From the NCBI GenBank assembly GCA_031771865.1, contig JASISA010000036.1, positions 682,001 through 746,000 of the forward strand: DNA of 64,000 nucleotides. The letters are read 5' to 3'. The notes beneath the pieces are model-generated. The model did no database searches. It saw only the letters and a program-made list of their open reading frames with translations, and had not been told where the DNA came from. The position numbers and the translations under genes are program-made. Source of the stretch: Nothophaeocryptopus gaeumannii (taxonomy: Eukaryota; Ascomycota; Dothideomycetes; Mycosphaerellales; Mycosphaerellaceae). The number at the start of each line of letters is the position of its first letter. Positions within the stretch are counted from its first letter, which is position 1. Below, one piece after another: positions 1 through 11,302 of this stretch.

Positions 1-938
1 TCGAGCCACAGCGTGTGGACACGGCATTTCCTCAGCGCCTCAACTGGGACATCAGAACAAACACTAGACTTCACCGTCAACGATCTTATGCTGGGTACCT
101 CTGATCCATTCTTCTGGTTCTTGGTGCCCTTGTTTGCGATTATGAGTGTTGGCATCTGCATTGCCATGAACTACGTTGTGCTCATCCTGACACACATGCT
201 CTCCTGGATCTTCGCTCGAATCCGCGCCTGGACGCAGCGCGCGGCTGAGGGCGCTCAGAGGTCCCAAATACCAAGCGCCATCAATCAGAGGATCCTCATC
301 ACCGGTCTTCTGGTGTTGTTGGTGGTCACAATCATACCTTACCAGTTCGCGTACATTGTGCTGTGTCTTGTACAAGTATTCACATGCATACGCGCGCTCA
401 AGGGAGCGCAAGACAGCCAATCCGCCCAGAGCTACAACTTCTACAATTATGCACATTCCATGCTAATCATGATGCTTTGGATCTTGCCTATCAGTGTGCC
501 TGTTCTGGTTGTCTGGGTACATAACCTCACGGTCCACTGGTTGACGCCTTTCTCGACACACCATAACCTCCTCTCTGTGCTCGGCTACATCTTGCTGGTC
601 GAGGTGATGAGCACGAACAACATGATACCACGCGCTACGAGTCGGTAAGTCTCAGCGTCTCTTCCCTTACTTGAACCACAAGGCTAACGTCTCTCAGCAT
701 CCGATATTTCACGAACACCTTAATATTCGCACTGGCTCTCTACGCCGCAGTATACGGCGTCACATACGCGTACCGGATGCACTATCTCGTAAACGCGCTG
801 TGTTTCTGGCTGTTCATCATACATCTCTCGAACGGACCATACTCGCTGGCGAGCATAGCGCAGTCATTGACAGGCTCCAACACACCGCCTCCTGGACAGG
901 GAAATACCCAGCCCAGTCATGGCAAGAAACGTCCTTAA
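1..938 (+). CDS. BST1: GPI inositol-deacylase, C-terminal part (BST1/PGAP1 type)
   Basis: The gene runs in from the left edge, so only the C-terminal membrane part is present. Exons are 1-644 and 698-938, with an intron at 645-697 (GTAAGT...CTCAG); the stop is TAA at 936-938. The frame is open from base 1. The protein is a series of hydrophobic segments: one around FLVPLFAIMSVGICIAMNYV, then further helices through MIPRAT and, after the intron, RIRYFTNTLIFALALYAAVY. This pattern and the NFYNYAHSMLIMMLWILPIS stretch match fungal BST1, an ER membrane lipase-type enzyme. The family removes the inositol acyl chain from GPI anchors so that GPI proteins can leave the ER. The catalytic serine domain lies outside the window. 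Identification is from family recall of the C-terminus. Confidence 0.8.
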
Positions 939-1492
939 CCGTGAGCAGCTTTATGTCTATTGTTTTGGATCTTTGGGCTTCCCGACGGGCACTGATAGAC
1001 GAAAGATGGGAGGCTGACTGGTTTGCGCCTCCTTCATGGCATGACCTCGTAGCTTTTTTTCGCTGCAACTGATACTCTGCATGGCATCAGCGAATCATCG
1101 TTTTTTGATTACGCCCGACCTTCACGTCATGGCGGCGGCGCGTTGTACATACTAGAGAACCCCAGACCAAGTAAATATAATGAGTAATATGTCTTCAAAC
1201 ATATACGTCTGCTCTTCTTGAGGTTTCTTATTTTACCCTATGCTGCATGCTCTACGAAGGCACGTCGTAAAGAAAAGCGACCGGCCGATCCTTATCGGCA
1301 ATGCGCCACCAGGCCGAATGAGAAAGGATGTGGAGTTACTTCTTTTCCGCAGGATCGCTGACGTGCGAGATCAACTTTCCTTCTGCAAGTCCACTGCAAT
1401 CCGGTGGTATATCGGAACTTTACGTGACATTCTCTCGTTTGTTTAAAGAAGGATTGAACCAGAGATTGCGATGTCCTCAATGATCGGGTGGT
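939..1492. other. Intergenic, no gene seen
   Basis: About 550 bases between the BST1 stop and the next plus-strand gene. The open frames here are short and overlap on both strands without recognisable protein sequence. It presumably holds the BST1 3' UTR and the promoter of the hydroxyglutarate dehydrogenase gene. Confidence 0.5.
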
Positions 1493-2895
1493 TTGGATGA
1501 GAAGAAGATGTGTACTCAGAGAGCGTTTTCGACGCTGCTACGCAATGGACGTCACCTCCAACTATCATCTCCATCATTGACGGGAGGGCGTTGCTTTTCT
1601 ACGACTGTGTCGAGGAATGCGGATTTCACGCATGCGGTGATTGGGGCTGGGGTTGTTGGATTGGCGATCGCGAGGAGATTGCAGCAGAAGGAGGGGGCGA
1701 ATGTTGTTTTGATTGAGAAGCATGATATGGTTGGGAGTGAGACTAGTAGTCGGAATTCAGAGGTAAGGATGCCTGATACCGCAAAAGTTTGAAATGTGCT
1801 CGATGATTTGACGGGCTGATGAGATGGATTTAGGTGATTCACGCAGGACTGTACTATGGCCATGACACACTCAAGACGGAGCTGTGTCTCAAGGGTAAAG
1901 AGATGATGTATGATCTGTGTAAGAAGCATGAGATTCCGCATATGAACTGTGGGAAATGGGTTGTTGCGCAGACGGATGCGCAGATGGGCGAGTGTCATAA
2001 AGTGTATGAGTTTGCGAAGTCGATTGGAGTGCCGATTCGATATGTGTCCAAAGAAGAAGCGCAGCAACGACAGCCAGACGTCAGAGCAGAAGCGGGAGTC
2101 CTAGAGAGTCCGACGACGGGTATCGTCGACTCACATGGCCTGATGCAATTCCTTCAAGGTGACTTCGAGAACGAACGCGGGACCTTGGCGCTCATGAGCC
2201 CAGTCACTCGGATCCAAACACCGACTAATGCAAACGGAGACTGGAAGATCTGGACTGCATCAGAAGCGACCGAGCCCACAGCATCTTCACCTACGCCTCA
2301 AACACCAGAGCAAAGTCCCCTCGAAGAAGAAGACACCTCCATCACGGCTGAGACTGTAATCAACGCCGCCGGCCTCTACGCCTGCGCAATCAACAACATG
2401 ATCCTCCCTCCCTCCCGCCACCGCACACCTTACTACGCTAAAGGTTCCTACTTCACTTACTCCAAATCCGCCCCCAAGCCACGCACCCTCATCTATCCAG
2501 CCCCCACACCCGGTCTCGGCGGTCTAGGAACTCATTTGACATTAGACATGGCCGGGCAGATCCGTTTCGGCCCGGACGTGGAATGGGTCGATTCTCCCAA
2601 CGATCTTGCTCCCACGCCCAATGCAGAACGCTTCGCGAAGGCGTTGGAGGAGATACAGTCTTTCTTGCCGGGGATAGATACGGAAGCTGTGAGTTTGGGA
2701 TATGCGGGGATCAGGCCGAAATTGGGGAAGGGCGCTGCTGGGACTTCGGGGAAGGGTTTCCAGGATTTTTATATAAAGAATGAGGAAGGGATAGAGGGGG
2801 GAGGGACATTTGTGAATTTGTTGGGGATCGAGAGTCCCGGGTTGACGAGTTCACTGGCTATTGCGGAGGAGGTGGCGAGGATTTTGTATAAATGA
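1493..2895 (+). CDS. L-2-hydroxyglutarate dehydrogenase, mitochondrial (FAD)
   Basis: FAD-dependent enzyme of the DAO fold that oxidises L-2-hydroxyglutarate to 2-oxoglutarate, a metabolite-repair step in mitochondria. Exons are 1493-1762 and 1834-2895 (intron 1763-1833, GTAAGG...TTTAG, phase 0), giving 443 residues; the human enzyme is about 460. The N-terminus is basic and Ser-rich like a mitochondrial presequence. It is followed by the FAD-binding loop AVIGAGVVGLAIARRLQ near residues 48-64. ETSSRNSEVIHAGLYY, spanning the intron, is the family signature, and NAAGLYA and SLGYAGIRPKL lie further on. A second ATG at 1508 would give a cleaner presequence starting MCTQRAF and may be the real start. 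A Ser/Thr/Pro/Glu-rich insert near residues 240-275 looks lineage specific. It is convergent with the lipocalin-like gene, with 52 bases between stops. Confidence 0.9.
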
Positions 2896-2947
2896 ACGAA
2901 GAGAGAAGAAAGGTATACGGGCATTGTTGAGAATCACGACATGGGTG

Positions 2948-3505
2948 CTATAGGACCGAACCGAACGTGATTTCTCGTACCAATTTGCCCCAATACAACG
3001 TATCAACAACACCACCGCCCAAATCTCCAACCAACCTCAATACTTTGAATTCCTCGAAGAACTCAAACCCCCTTCTCTGTAAACTCCCAACGAACCTCGG
3101 CAGCGTAGCCGTCATTAACGGGCCATGCACGACTTGTCCGGTGGTCTCGTTATGCGGTACGCTCAAGTTAAAGTGGAATGGTCCAGAATAAGCCAACGTA
3201 TGTTTCCCGACCAACGCCCATTCGTAATCAGTCTGATTGGGTTTTGAAGGGAGGGTGAGATCTTGTGGACGGAGGGAAGATTCCATGGTTGTGAGGACGG
3301 CGGACATGAAACCGGAGGGAGTGTACATGATGACACCGGAGAGGTTGTTGCCATAGGTGGTGTCCGGAATTATAGTGCCATTCAGAGTCCTGCATTGTCC
3401 TTTAGTAAGGCGCAGGGGTGTAGGAGACGCAGACCAGGCTTACCGAGTGATGTTGAGCAATGACCAAGCTCCTAGGAAGAGCTCAAGCGTTCGGGTTGAT
3501 ACCAT
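2948..3505 (-). CDS. Lipocalin-like domain protein
   Basis: Small protein of 167 residues on the minus strand. Exon 1 is 3505-3444, the intron 3443-3390 (GTAAGC...TGCAG), and exon 2 3389-2948. The start at 3505 is chosen because the protein then begins just before the family opening FLGAWSLLN. After the intron come GVIMYTPSGFMSAVL and a beta-rich body with YSGPFHFN, as in the lipocalin-like domain of bacterial and fungal proteins (Lipocalin_5 type). These are single-domain beta-barrels thought to bind small ligands; no reaction is established. No signal peptide is evident. Such genes often sit beside fungal metabolic enzymes, and the next gene upstream is a ThDP enzyme on the same strand, but a joint role is only a guess. 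Confidence 0.75.
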
Positions 3506-3825
3506 GGCTAGCGAATCCAGTTGAGGCTCTTGGAAGGGAGCTCCATGACGAGAATGGTGAGTCTTATGGGATTTGGGGTACTGCGATATGCGCCCTAAAT
3601 CAAGCGGAGAGCTGTGGGATGCACGATCGAAGTCTAAGTGGTGAGTTTGCTGCGAAGAGCACAAGATCGCCAGAGGCTTGGTCGAGCAGAACGAAGACTG
3701 GCACTCACTCACCGCAATCTTGGCATGAGCCTAAAGAGGAAGTTGTGGCAAGCCGAGCCTCACCGGAGCCGGCAAACTGGGTTGGATTCGTCTTCATATA
3801 TTGCAGCAAGCCCCAATGCTTCAGA

Positions 3826-5735
3826 TCAACCCACCAGTGTCGCTTTCGGCCCTGGATACTTCCCCTCAGGCCCATCCAAGTGCGCATCTAGCACTGCGCA
3901 TGTCCCACTCTTCACAGCCTCAATAGCCTCGGGAAGCAGCTTCTTCAAATCGTCCACCGTACCCGCAACGCCTGCCCAAGCTTTGTGCCCTGATGCAGCC
4001 TTAGCGATTCCAGAGTAATCCGGCGTGGGTGCGAAAGAGATGTTGAGGGCCTTGTTGTCGACCTTGGAGCCTTCGCCTTCAGGATGAACGAGGAGCATGG
4101 ATTTTCGAGGGGCGTTCCAGCCTGTGGCAATGTTAGTGGGATGTCTGTATATCAATGTGGAAGAGGGTTGATTTACCTTGATTGTTCAACACGATTGTCA
4201 AGACCGGGATATTGTACCTCTGTGCGATCCAGTACACGCTGCCGGGTACAGAGAACAGATACGTTCCGTCACCTACGATCTGGCACACAAATTTGCCTTT
4301 ATTTGAGCCTCCATTTTCGAAGTCTGTTGCGAGCTTGATGCCGAGCGCACCACCTCCACTCCATCCCAGACCACCACCGCCACAGTTGATCCAGGAGCCA
4401 GGTAGGGTAGCTTGTATTTGATCTGCAACAAAAGCAGTATTCGTCACGGCCTCGATAGCCCAAATCGTATCAAGCGGGCATGAATCGCGAACCTGTCGTA
4501 TGAGGTATGCGCATCCAAACGTCCCATCTGATGCTGGAACGGCTTGTTCCTTGATCCTTTCTAACCTCCTGTCGTACGAGCTCTGAAGAGCAGTCCACCG
4601 ATCGGTAAAAGTCTGCGAGGAGATCCTGTCGTGCAGTGTTGCCTTGATATGTCCAGTTATTTGGGTGATAGCAGTTTCTGCATCGACTCTGTATCTTGCA
4701 ATAGCGTTGATGTAGAAGACGGGCATCTGCTGCTTGAGCGCATCGACATCGATGTGGAAGATCTTTGCATCCGCCTTTGGCTTGCATTGCGTAGGTATCC
4801 ACGGTACATCACAATCAAGCACGATGATCAGGTCGGCGGTCCGAACGGCCTCCTCGACACCATATCGTAGTCCAAGCCAAGCAGGATGAATGGCTGGGAA
4901 GCACATATCGCTGCCTCCAGTGTCCAGCACTCGCAATCCTTTGACGGTATTTGCGAGCTCGACCAGGGCGTCTACGGCTGCATGGTTTCGGCCAGAGTAT
5001 CCGGTGACAACCAATGGCTCTTTTGCTGAGACCAACGCCTCGCTGACTTCGTTCAATTGTCTCGCATTCAAGCCTCCAAGCTCGGCCGGGGTCCAATGCG
5101 CTTGGTCAAGCTTGTATGGGTCAATGTCCTCTTCCATGGCCTCTCTTGCTCCATATAGATAGACTGGTCCCCTTGGCTCGCTCGTCGCAAAGCTCAACGC
5201 CCGATTGACAAGCTGCTTCACATTCCTGCCTCTCTTGATCTCGCCAGTGTAGCGGCAGTATTGGCTCACGATCGCCTTCTGATCTGGCACATCTTGGATC
5301 CAGTGGATATACTCGGTTCTGCTTCCTCTGTATTCCCCCTCAATTGTGTACGGGCTCAGACCCGCGAAGATCAATATAGGTGCTCTTCCACAGCTGGCAT
5401 TGTGCACCGCTGCTCCAAGGCCCTGAGTACCGACGTCTACGTGAATCACGACGGCTTGAGGCTTGTTCGTCAGGCGAGCGTATCCATCTGCCATAGACAG
5501 AGCTACCATCTCGTTCGGACATGTTATGATTCTAGGGAACTCGCCCTTCTTCTCGTTCTGGCCTTTGACGATTGCTTCGATTATGGAAGGGTGGTCGGAG
5601 CCTAGGTTAACGAAAACGTGTGTGACGCCGGCCTAGATGGTCAATGTCAATGCCTGGTTCGGGTGCATACCATCTCTAAAGGACTTGACATACCTCCCAT
5701 AGCGCCTCGAAAAACGCAAACGAAGCTGTATACAT
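3826..5735 (-). CDS. Thiamine diphosphate-dependent enzyme (acetolactate synthase/decarboxylase-like)
   Basis: Enzyme of 597 residues in three exons: 5735-5694, 5632-4177 and 4121-3826 (introns 5693-5633 GTATGT...CTAG and 4176-4122 GTAAAT...CACAG). The short first exon encodes MYTASFAFFEALWE, which runs in frame into AGVTHVFVNLGSDHPSIIEA, the usual opening of the fungal group. The ThDP-activating glutamate is in CPNEMVALSMADGYAR (about residue 55). The cofactor and metal site is GDGTYLFS... ending in LNNQG near the second intron, and the C-terminus has PDYSGIAKAASGHKAW. The middle domain has the Rossmann-like LRVLDTGGSDMCFP. The family includes acetolactate synthases, benzoylformate decarboxylases and oxalyl-CoA decarboxylases; this one belongs to a fungal side branch and the substrate cannot be told from sequence. 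It is not the branched-chain ILV2 enzyme, because no mitochondrial presequence is seen. Confidence 0.85.
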
Positions 5736-6529
5736 TATGATGTGCGTTATGTAGCTCGTTCTCTAGTATATTGCAGTGTACCACCAAGAGAAATGATTGA
5801 AAGACAAAAGGACATACTCTTGAAAGGACATACTCTTACCTACATACTTGTCTGAAGGCCGCGCTGACTCCTCGCGTGCGAGCCATGGTCCATACGATGG
5901 ATGTTCGTCCGAGCAACGGCAAATGGTTCGGTTGCTGCCCCGCTTATTGGTAGCTGCCCGCCTGCGATTATTATGCCATCGCTTGCCCGGCGGTTCTATT
6001 CCGCTGCTGAATGCGAAGTCGGAAGGATGATGCTGGCTATACCTGCACAACACGACTTTGTCAGATGTCGACGAGCGTGAGCGTCTCCCGAATATGGCAT
6101 TGTTGCGATGCCATTGCTGGAGAGATATGGATTAGTCAGAAGTTTCTCGTCAGTGCTGACGGGCGCGGCAAGGTGTAGGGCGCATTTTCATGAGACATCG
6201 AGGAGATCAAAGTCGCGCGTATCGCGGAGAAGGTGAGGTCGACGACGCGTTGTGTTGATGTGGTTGTCTTTGGGAGCTGCTGTGCTGAGAGGACACTATC
6301 TCGTTTCCATCCCCTCGTAGAAATAACGTGTCGTAATCCACATCGGCGCTATTCCCGACGAGGTTATGCATTGCAGCACAGACTAATAACACTTCTTTCT
6401 ACGAGGGTCTGGTCCGGAAATGTGACCTTTTGTATGAGAACTACGTTAACTTTTCACGACCTCTTCACTTTGGTATGTACCTTTCTGATCATTTTAGCTA
6501 ATACGGACAATCCCCACGGAGGAACGCTC
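5736..6529. other. Intergenic, no gene seen
   Basis: Upstream region of the ThDP gene. Short overlapping open frames on both strands give proteins without family features. Nothing further is recognised before the TA-rich patch that follows. Confidence 0.4.
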
Positions 6530-6830
6530 TAAAATTAGCAAATACACGAGGAAATCACATTTTTAGGACTAAACTCCTAGCCCTCGAGGCTACATTTTGA
6601 AAATAGACAAAGTGTTAACCTCTTCTTACCGACGCTAACTATGCCAAGACAGCCTGCCTAAGCCTCGGGTCCTAGACTACGTTGTTTAGCCTTAGTTTTC
6701 CTAATTTTTAAGGCTGGAGGCCCATCTCCTAGGTAGGTACTCGAATACCTCGAGGTTAGCTTAGCCTTAGATAGCAAGGTCGCTCCGTAATAGGTAGAGA
6801 GGGCTGCGGTAACGAGAGTGTTTGGTGTAG
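6530..6830. repeat. TA/CTAG-rich relic patch
   Basis: Composition changes sharply here: TAG, CTAG, TTAG and CCTAG words recur and stops fill all frames, unlike the GC-balanced flanks. Variants of a TTAGCCTTAG word occur twice, and CCTCGAGG occurs twice. This is the look of an old transposable-element fragment altered by C-to-T mutation such as RIP, but no encoded element protein survives and no termini were found. Confidence 0.35.
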
Positions 6831-7434
6831 CGGCACAATTCCGGCCCAGACGCTCTACGAGTTTGACAGACTCGGTGCTTTGATTGGCTGTATCCTTGCG
6901 CTAAATTTCGTGCCTGAGGCACGAAAAAGAAAAATTAAACTCGTAGACATGTCTGGGAAGCCGAGATAGGAGAGGACACGCAAAGGACTCGCCAGAGGCT
7001 AAGCCAGCATGATTGGTTGAATGGAAGCGGAAGCTAGCGGCTGTCAGCGCCATTCACTTGCTTGGTGAGGCGAACATTCGCCGTGTTCACCTCCTCACCT
7101 CCTTTCCTTCTCCTCAAGCTTTGCGAACTTCAACCACACCTCCACTACGATTCCCAGTCACCAGTGAGCCGCAACGCAGCGACAATCGTACATCTACAAG
7201 CCGGGAGTTCGTCGCTCGTCTCACCGGGCTTCGAACCAAATGAAGGAGAGATGAAATGCTGAAGCAACATGTCGATCACTGCATTTGTCTCATTGAACGT
7301 GAGTTGAAGCGACGAACGATGGGTCGACGAAGGGTATAAAGGGTCACCTTTCCATCGATTGTTGAGCATCCAGCTCTCAAACATCAGCTATCAATTCAAA
7401 CTCGTTCAAGAAGTCTTATCTTCTAGCAGCCACC
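6831..7434. other. Intergenic and promoter of the next gene
   Basis: About 600 bases with no convincing gene. The last 100 bases form the promoter and 5' UTR of the secreted-protein gene, listed separately. A GC-rich stretch with short spurious frames lies at 7010-7260. Confidence 0.4.
7333..7342 (+). promoter_or_regulatory. TATA box of secreted-protein gene
   Basis: GTATAAAG sits about 100 bases upstream of the ATG at 7435, a usual distance for a regulated fungal gene with a short 5' UTR. Confidence 0.5.
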
Positions 7435-8174
7435 ATGCAGAACATCGTGACCCTCCTGGCCATAGCCACCTGTGTTTTGTCTGCCGCTGTCCCATCCGAC
7501 CTCGAGGAGAGAGCCGACACCTACTTCGGGGACACCGTGAGCCATCATCATCTCCGAAGACACCGATGAATCACATCTGACAGTCCGTAGTTCGATGACC
7601 TCGCTACCAACATCGCCGCACCCCAGCTCTTCCCGGTCGGTCTCTACAATGGTCTCGTTCACAAGGGTGTCGTTTTGCTCGTAGGCTCATCACTCTCCTC
7701 TCTTCAAAGCAACCTAACTACTAGCATCTTCCACAGCGCCCCATCCCAGGCATCGCCTCCGTCCTGCCCCACTCCTCAGCCCAACACTCGGGCGCCGCTG
7801 GCCCGCTCGATATCCTCCAAATCGGCGAACTCACCCTCAACACCTTCGCAACCATCAACCCAGGCAACACCGTCAAATTCTTCGACCTCCAGTCCTTCTG
7901 GTGGGGTTCCAGAACTGACACGGGAACCAACGCCGGCCTTGCTCAGCCCGGAACCCTCTCCGTCGTTGCTTACACGGCCGCTGGAAACAGACTTCCAACG
8001 CTGACGTTCCGCTCCATCCCGGAAAAGACCATAAATGCGGATTTGACCTTCGCTCAGCTGCCAAAAGCGTGGAAGAATTCGAAGAATGTGACTTTTGCTG
8101 TTGCGCAGAGCGAGCCAATGTCTGAGCGTACATATATCGCTTTGGACGACGTGAGACTTATCAACCATTCTTAG
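7435..8174 (+). CDS. Secreted beta-sandwich-like protein, fungal family of unknown function
   Basis: Three exons: 7435-7536, 7591-7680 and 7737-8174 (introns 7537-7590 GTGAGC...CGTAG and 7681-7736 GTAGGC...CACAG), giving 209 residues. The start has CACC before the ATG. The N-terminus MQNIVTLLAIATCVLSAAVP is a clear signal peptide, followed by a short acidic-basic stretch (DLEERAD) that could be a processing site. The mature part has the FDDL opening of a fungal secreted group, then repeated beta-type segments such as KFFDLQSFWWGSRT, and ends with YIALDDVRL, typical of galactose-binding-like sandwich folds. Only one cysteine lies beyond the signal. No catalytic motif is seen. It lies beside a TA-rich relic and has a strong TATA box, so it may be conditionally expressed. 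The second acceptor was chosen because the nearer CAG would leave a stop in frame. Confidence 0.75.
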
Positions 8175-8723
8175 AGTGAAGATGGCGGGATTGAAAAGGG
8201 GCTAGCGAACATTAAAGCCAGGAGATTGGAACGGCCGAGGACGATGATGATCGTTTGCTTGATGAGGGTTTGTTGCTGAAGGCTCCGTTGTATACAGTGT
8301 GGTGATTCTTGTAGTCGCTCATTTTCTAGATATCGAGGAAGTAAGTTCCACGCCCTCTCACTCTGCGGACGACTGCAATACCAGGCTCTCGGAGAGGTCT
8401 TCGTGGGGCTACCGTCGATAGTTTTGAGAAACGACATACATACTTACCTGAGTACGGTGGCTACAATGTTGTGAGATTGGTATTGTCATGAGAAAGGTAA
8501 TAGTGTACAAGACGTGCATTAGGCAACGCATCAGCTACAAACGCGAAAATCGGAAGTAGTCATTCATCCGTCCCTCATGTCAAGCGTGGTAGAGTCGAGA
8601 ATTCGGTGGTGCGGCCGCATATTGACAAGCTCAAATTATCCCACCTCCCCAATCAATCCAGAATCGTAATCGCGCGAGCATTCTCAGCCTTCCTTCTCTC
8701 AAAAGAAAATTTCGAGGTCGGAC
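8175..8723. other. Intergenic, no gene seen
   Basis: Converging 3' ends of the secreted-protein gene and OM14. Only short spurious frames are present. Confidence 0.4.
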
Positions 8724-9465
8724 TTAGTTCTTCGGTGGGTACTTCTTGAAGAAGTATCTGTCCGCAAAGTTAGCCAGGAAACCATGCACATCACGCCGAG
8801 AGTCTCCTCTCGCCCGAGCGTCATACGTACTGTGAGACATAGTAATCGCCCACGGCAAACAGCCCGACAGCACCAGCCCAGGCGCCCACAACATTCCATG
8901 TGAGCGTATTTGCCTTGTGCATTCTGTATGCTCCAGATCCGAGCAGCGCACCAAGCGCAGCAATCACGACTGCGTTGCCAACGACCACCGGGTTGTTCTT
9001 GTTTTTCTCAGCCCAATCTTCCGCCTTCTTGCCGTCCTTCTCTGCCTTGCTGGCAGCTGCGCTGGCGTGATTCTTCGCCTCTTTGTACTCCTCTTTCGCT
9101 TTGCCCTTCGCATCAGAGTAGAGAGCTTCTGCCTTCTTCTGGTAGCCTTTCGCGTCCTTCTTCGCCTGCCCCTCTAGATCCCTCGCGCTCTGCTCAGCCG
9201 TTTGCAAGAAGTCCTTGGCCTCCTTAGCAGCCTCATCAGCTGCGCGTTCTGCTTCCCTGCGGGCTTCTTCCGCGCGCTCCTCGGCCTCTTGTTGAGAAGC
9301 ATAGGAACTGTCTGAGGGGAGAGACTGGACGTGGTCGTTGACGGATTGCAGGGATTCGAGGGAGTGGACGCCGGAATCTTCGTGCATGATTTCGGGGACT
9401 GCGGGAGGGACTTTGTCTTCGGGAGCTTGCTCAGGGCCCTTGGCCGCGACGTCTGCGTAGGACAT
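8724..9465 (-). CDS. OM14: Mitochondrial outer membrane protein OM14-like
   Basis: Protein of 222 residues from two exons, 9465-8831 and 8757-8724 (intron 8830-8758, GTACGT...GACAG); the second exon encodes only the tail YFFKKYPPKN. The start MSYADVAAKG is the first ATG in frame; the upstream extension would need a GTG. Residues 55-155 are a long charged Ala/Glu/Lys helix that looks like a late-embryogenesis-abundant coiled coil. They are followed by two hydrophobic segments, NAVVIAALGALLGSGAY (about 164-180) and NVVGAWAGAVGLFAVGDYYV (191-210). The C-terminal pair matches the OM14 domain. In yeast OM14 is an abundant outer-membrane protein linked to ribosome docking and porin complexes. It is divergent from the UCH gene with a 441-base gap. 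Confidence 0.8.
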
Positions 9466-9906
9466 GTTGTCGGTGCTGTTTGGTCGTTGCAGAAATTCGA
9501 GCTGCGAGTTTGAAGACACTGGGAGAGAGAAAGTGGATAAGTAGAGCTCTGGTGTTGGCTATGCGATCGTAGTGGTTCGAGAGTAAGGCGCAAGGTGATA
9601 GTAAATGCTCACTTATGGTATGAAGAAAGGAGAAAGTTGCGAGAGGTCCTTGGTCGGCAGGTGCTTCTGCAAACTTGGAAGCTGCAATCTGCCCTTGCGC
9701 GGATGCGGAAAGCGCGACAGCAAAGCTCAGAGGTACGTCACTGGCACATGCCCCGAGCTTTCTTCTTGGCGCGCGTGTGGCTCTAGCTTCCATGCGAACC
9801 TCTGAGCTTACTGAAACATTCGCGACGATCACATGCAATACGTCGGCGAGACACGCGATCAACGACAACCCCCTTTCTCTTGACAGAGAAGACACATAAG
9901 ATCACG
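9466..9906. promoter_or_regulatory. Divergent promoter region OM14 / UCH
   Basis: Shared 441-base region between two start codons facing away from each other. Open frames on both strands are overlapping shadows; one runs in frame upstream of OM14 but lacks an ATG. No clear TATA box. Confidence 0.45.
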
Positions 9907-10959
9907 ATGTCAGGCGGATGGAACACGATTGAATCAGACGCCGTCCGTTCGCCTCCCACACACTCTAATCACCACAACCACTCACTGACTTGGATGTGCT
10001 AGGGCGTCTTCACGTACCTGATCGAATCGCTAGGTGTTAAGAAAGTCCAATTCGAAGAGCTCATCTCCCTCGACGCCGAATCCCTCCAACAGCTTAACCC
10101 TATCGGAGTCATCTTCCTTTTCAAATACCCCACCGACGAGAAACCCAAGCGAGACGCCCCCCTCGATGGCGAATTCGACTACGCGGCCCTCGAAGGACAG
10201 CAAGACGCAGAAGGCAATCCAGTCTGGTTCGCCGCGCAGACTATCCAAAACGCCTGCGGTACACAAGCCCTCCTCAGTGTCCTGCTGAATAAGGATGGCT
10301 CAAAAGATGAGGGAGGTATCGACATAGGCCCAAATTTGAAGGACTTCAAAGACTTCACATCCGCCTTCCCCGCCGACCTGCGAGGCGAGGCCCTCTCCAA
10401 CTCCGACCTCATCCGCGAAACCCACAACTCCTTCGCCCGGTCATCACCTTTCGTCGAGGATGAAACGAGGATGGCGACTGCCGATGACGATGTATACCAT
10501 TTCATCGCATACACATCTATCAACAGCACATTGTATGAGTTGGATGGACTGCAACCTGCGCCAATTCGACATGGAGATGCGGGTGCGTGTCCAGCGGAGA
10601 TCTTTTCTGATGCTGTGATACCTGTCCTGCAACGCCGGATTGAACGATATCCACAGACGGAGATCCGGTTCAACCTGCTGGCGATGTGTGAGGATCTGAG
10701 ATCAAGAGCACGGGAAGTCGGGGATAGCGAGTGGTTGGTGAGGGAAGAGCATAAAAGGAGAGAGTGGAGATGGGAGAATGCATTGAGGAGACATAATTTC
10801 GTTGGGTTTATTGGAGAGATGATGAAGGGTGTGGCGGGGCAGAAGCTGAAAGAGGGGACATATGAGAAGTGGATTGAGGATGCGAAGGGGGCGACGAAGC
10901 AGAGGGTGGAGGTTAGGCAGAAGAAGGGACAGGCGGGTGATGAGATGGATCTGTCGTAG
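9907..10959 (+). CDS. uch2: Ubiquitin C-terminal hydrolase, UCH37/UCHL5 type
   Basis: Cysteine protease of peptidase family C12 that trims ubiquitin chains, in the UCHL5 family usually as a proteasome partner. Exon 1 (9907-9942) encodes MSGGWNTIESDA and joins exon 2 (10003-10959) as SDAGVFTYLI, the invariant UCHL5 opening. This fixes the intron at 9943-10002 with an unusual GTCCGT donor. The product has 330 residues, the usual length. Catalytic residues are visible: oxyanion Gln91 and Cys97 in QTIQNACGTQALLSVLLN, His178 in DDDVYHFIAY, and Asp193 in LYELDGL. The C-terminal helical tail with HNFVGFIGEMMKG and KWIEDAKGATKQR corresponds to the ULD domain that regulates activity and binds the proteasome. 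Confidence 0.93.
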
Positions 10960-11302
10960 AATTACGACAAGAACCTGGAACGAATGATAGCGAGCATGGT
11001 GTGATACTGAGAGAAGAAGTGCATGTATGAGTAGACGAAGTTTCCACTACTGTATAACTTAGTATTGTGCCTGTTCGAATGACGAATAGAGCGTGGTGCA
11101 TCTTTAGCCGATTACAATACTCTCTCAGTTCTCACAGCTATCGACAGCCTCACGACACGCTCTCAAAAGGCCTAGTATTGCAGCTGTTGGGAAGACTCGA
11201 GCCAGTTAGGCACGCTTCTCATTTCTTCCAACTATCAAAACAGCCTCACGACATGCTCTCCGACAGCCTAGTCATGCATCCATCTACGGAGAGCTCTGAA
11301 TT
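10960..11302. other. Intergenic with a two-copy direct repeat
   Basis: Convergent 3' region of the UCH and DHR1 genes. It holds two similar 33-34-base segments at 11144-11177 and 11240-11272, both beginning ACAGCCTCACGACA and ending in a CCTAGT-type word, about 96 bases apart. Confidence 0.4.

Noticed and set aside
64..456. 130-residue ORF antisense to BST1
   Set aside because: Shadow of the BST1 coding frame; no protein features.
7223..7240. TTCGAACC-like element resembling a tRNA T-arm
   Set aside because: No matching acceptor, D-arm or anticodon stem around it on either strand.
8831..9519. Longer OM14 start (first residues MSSNSQ)
   Set aside because: The upstream codon is GTG, not ATG; homologs begin at MSYADVAAKG.
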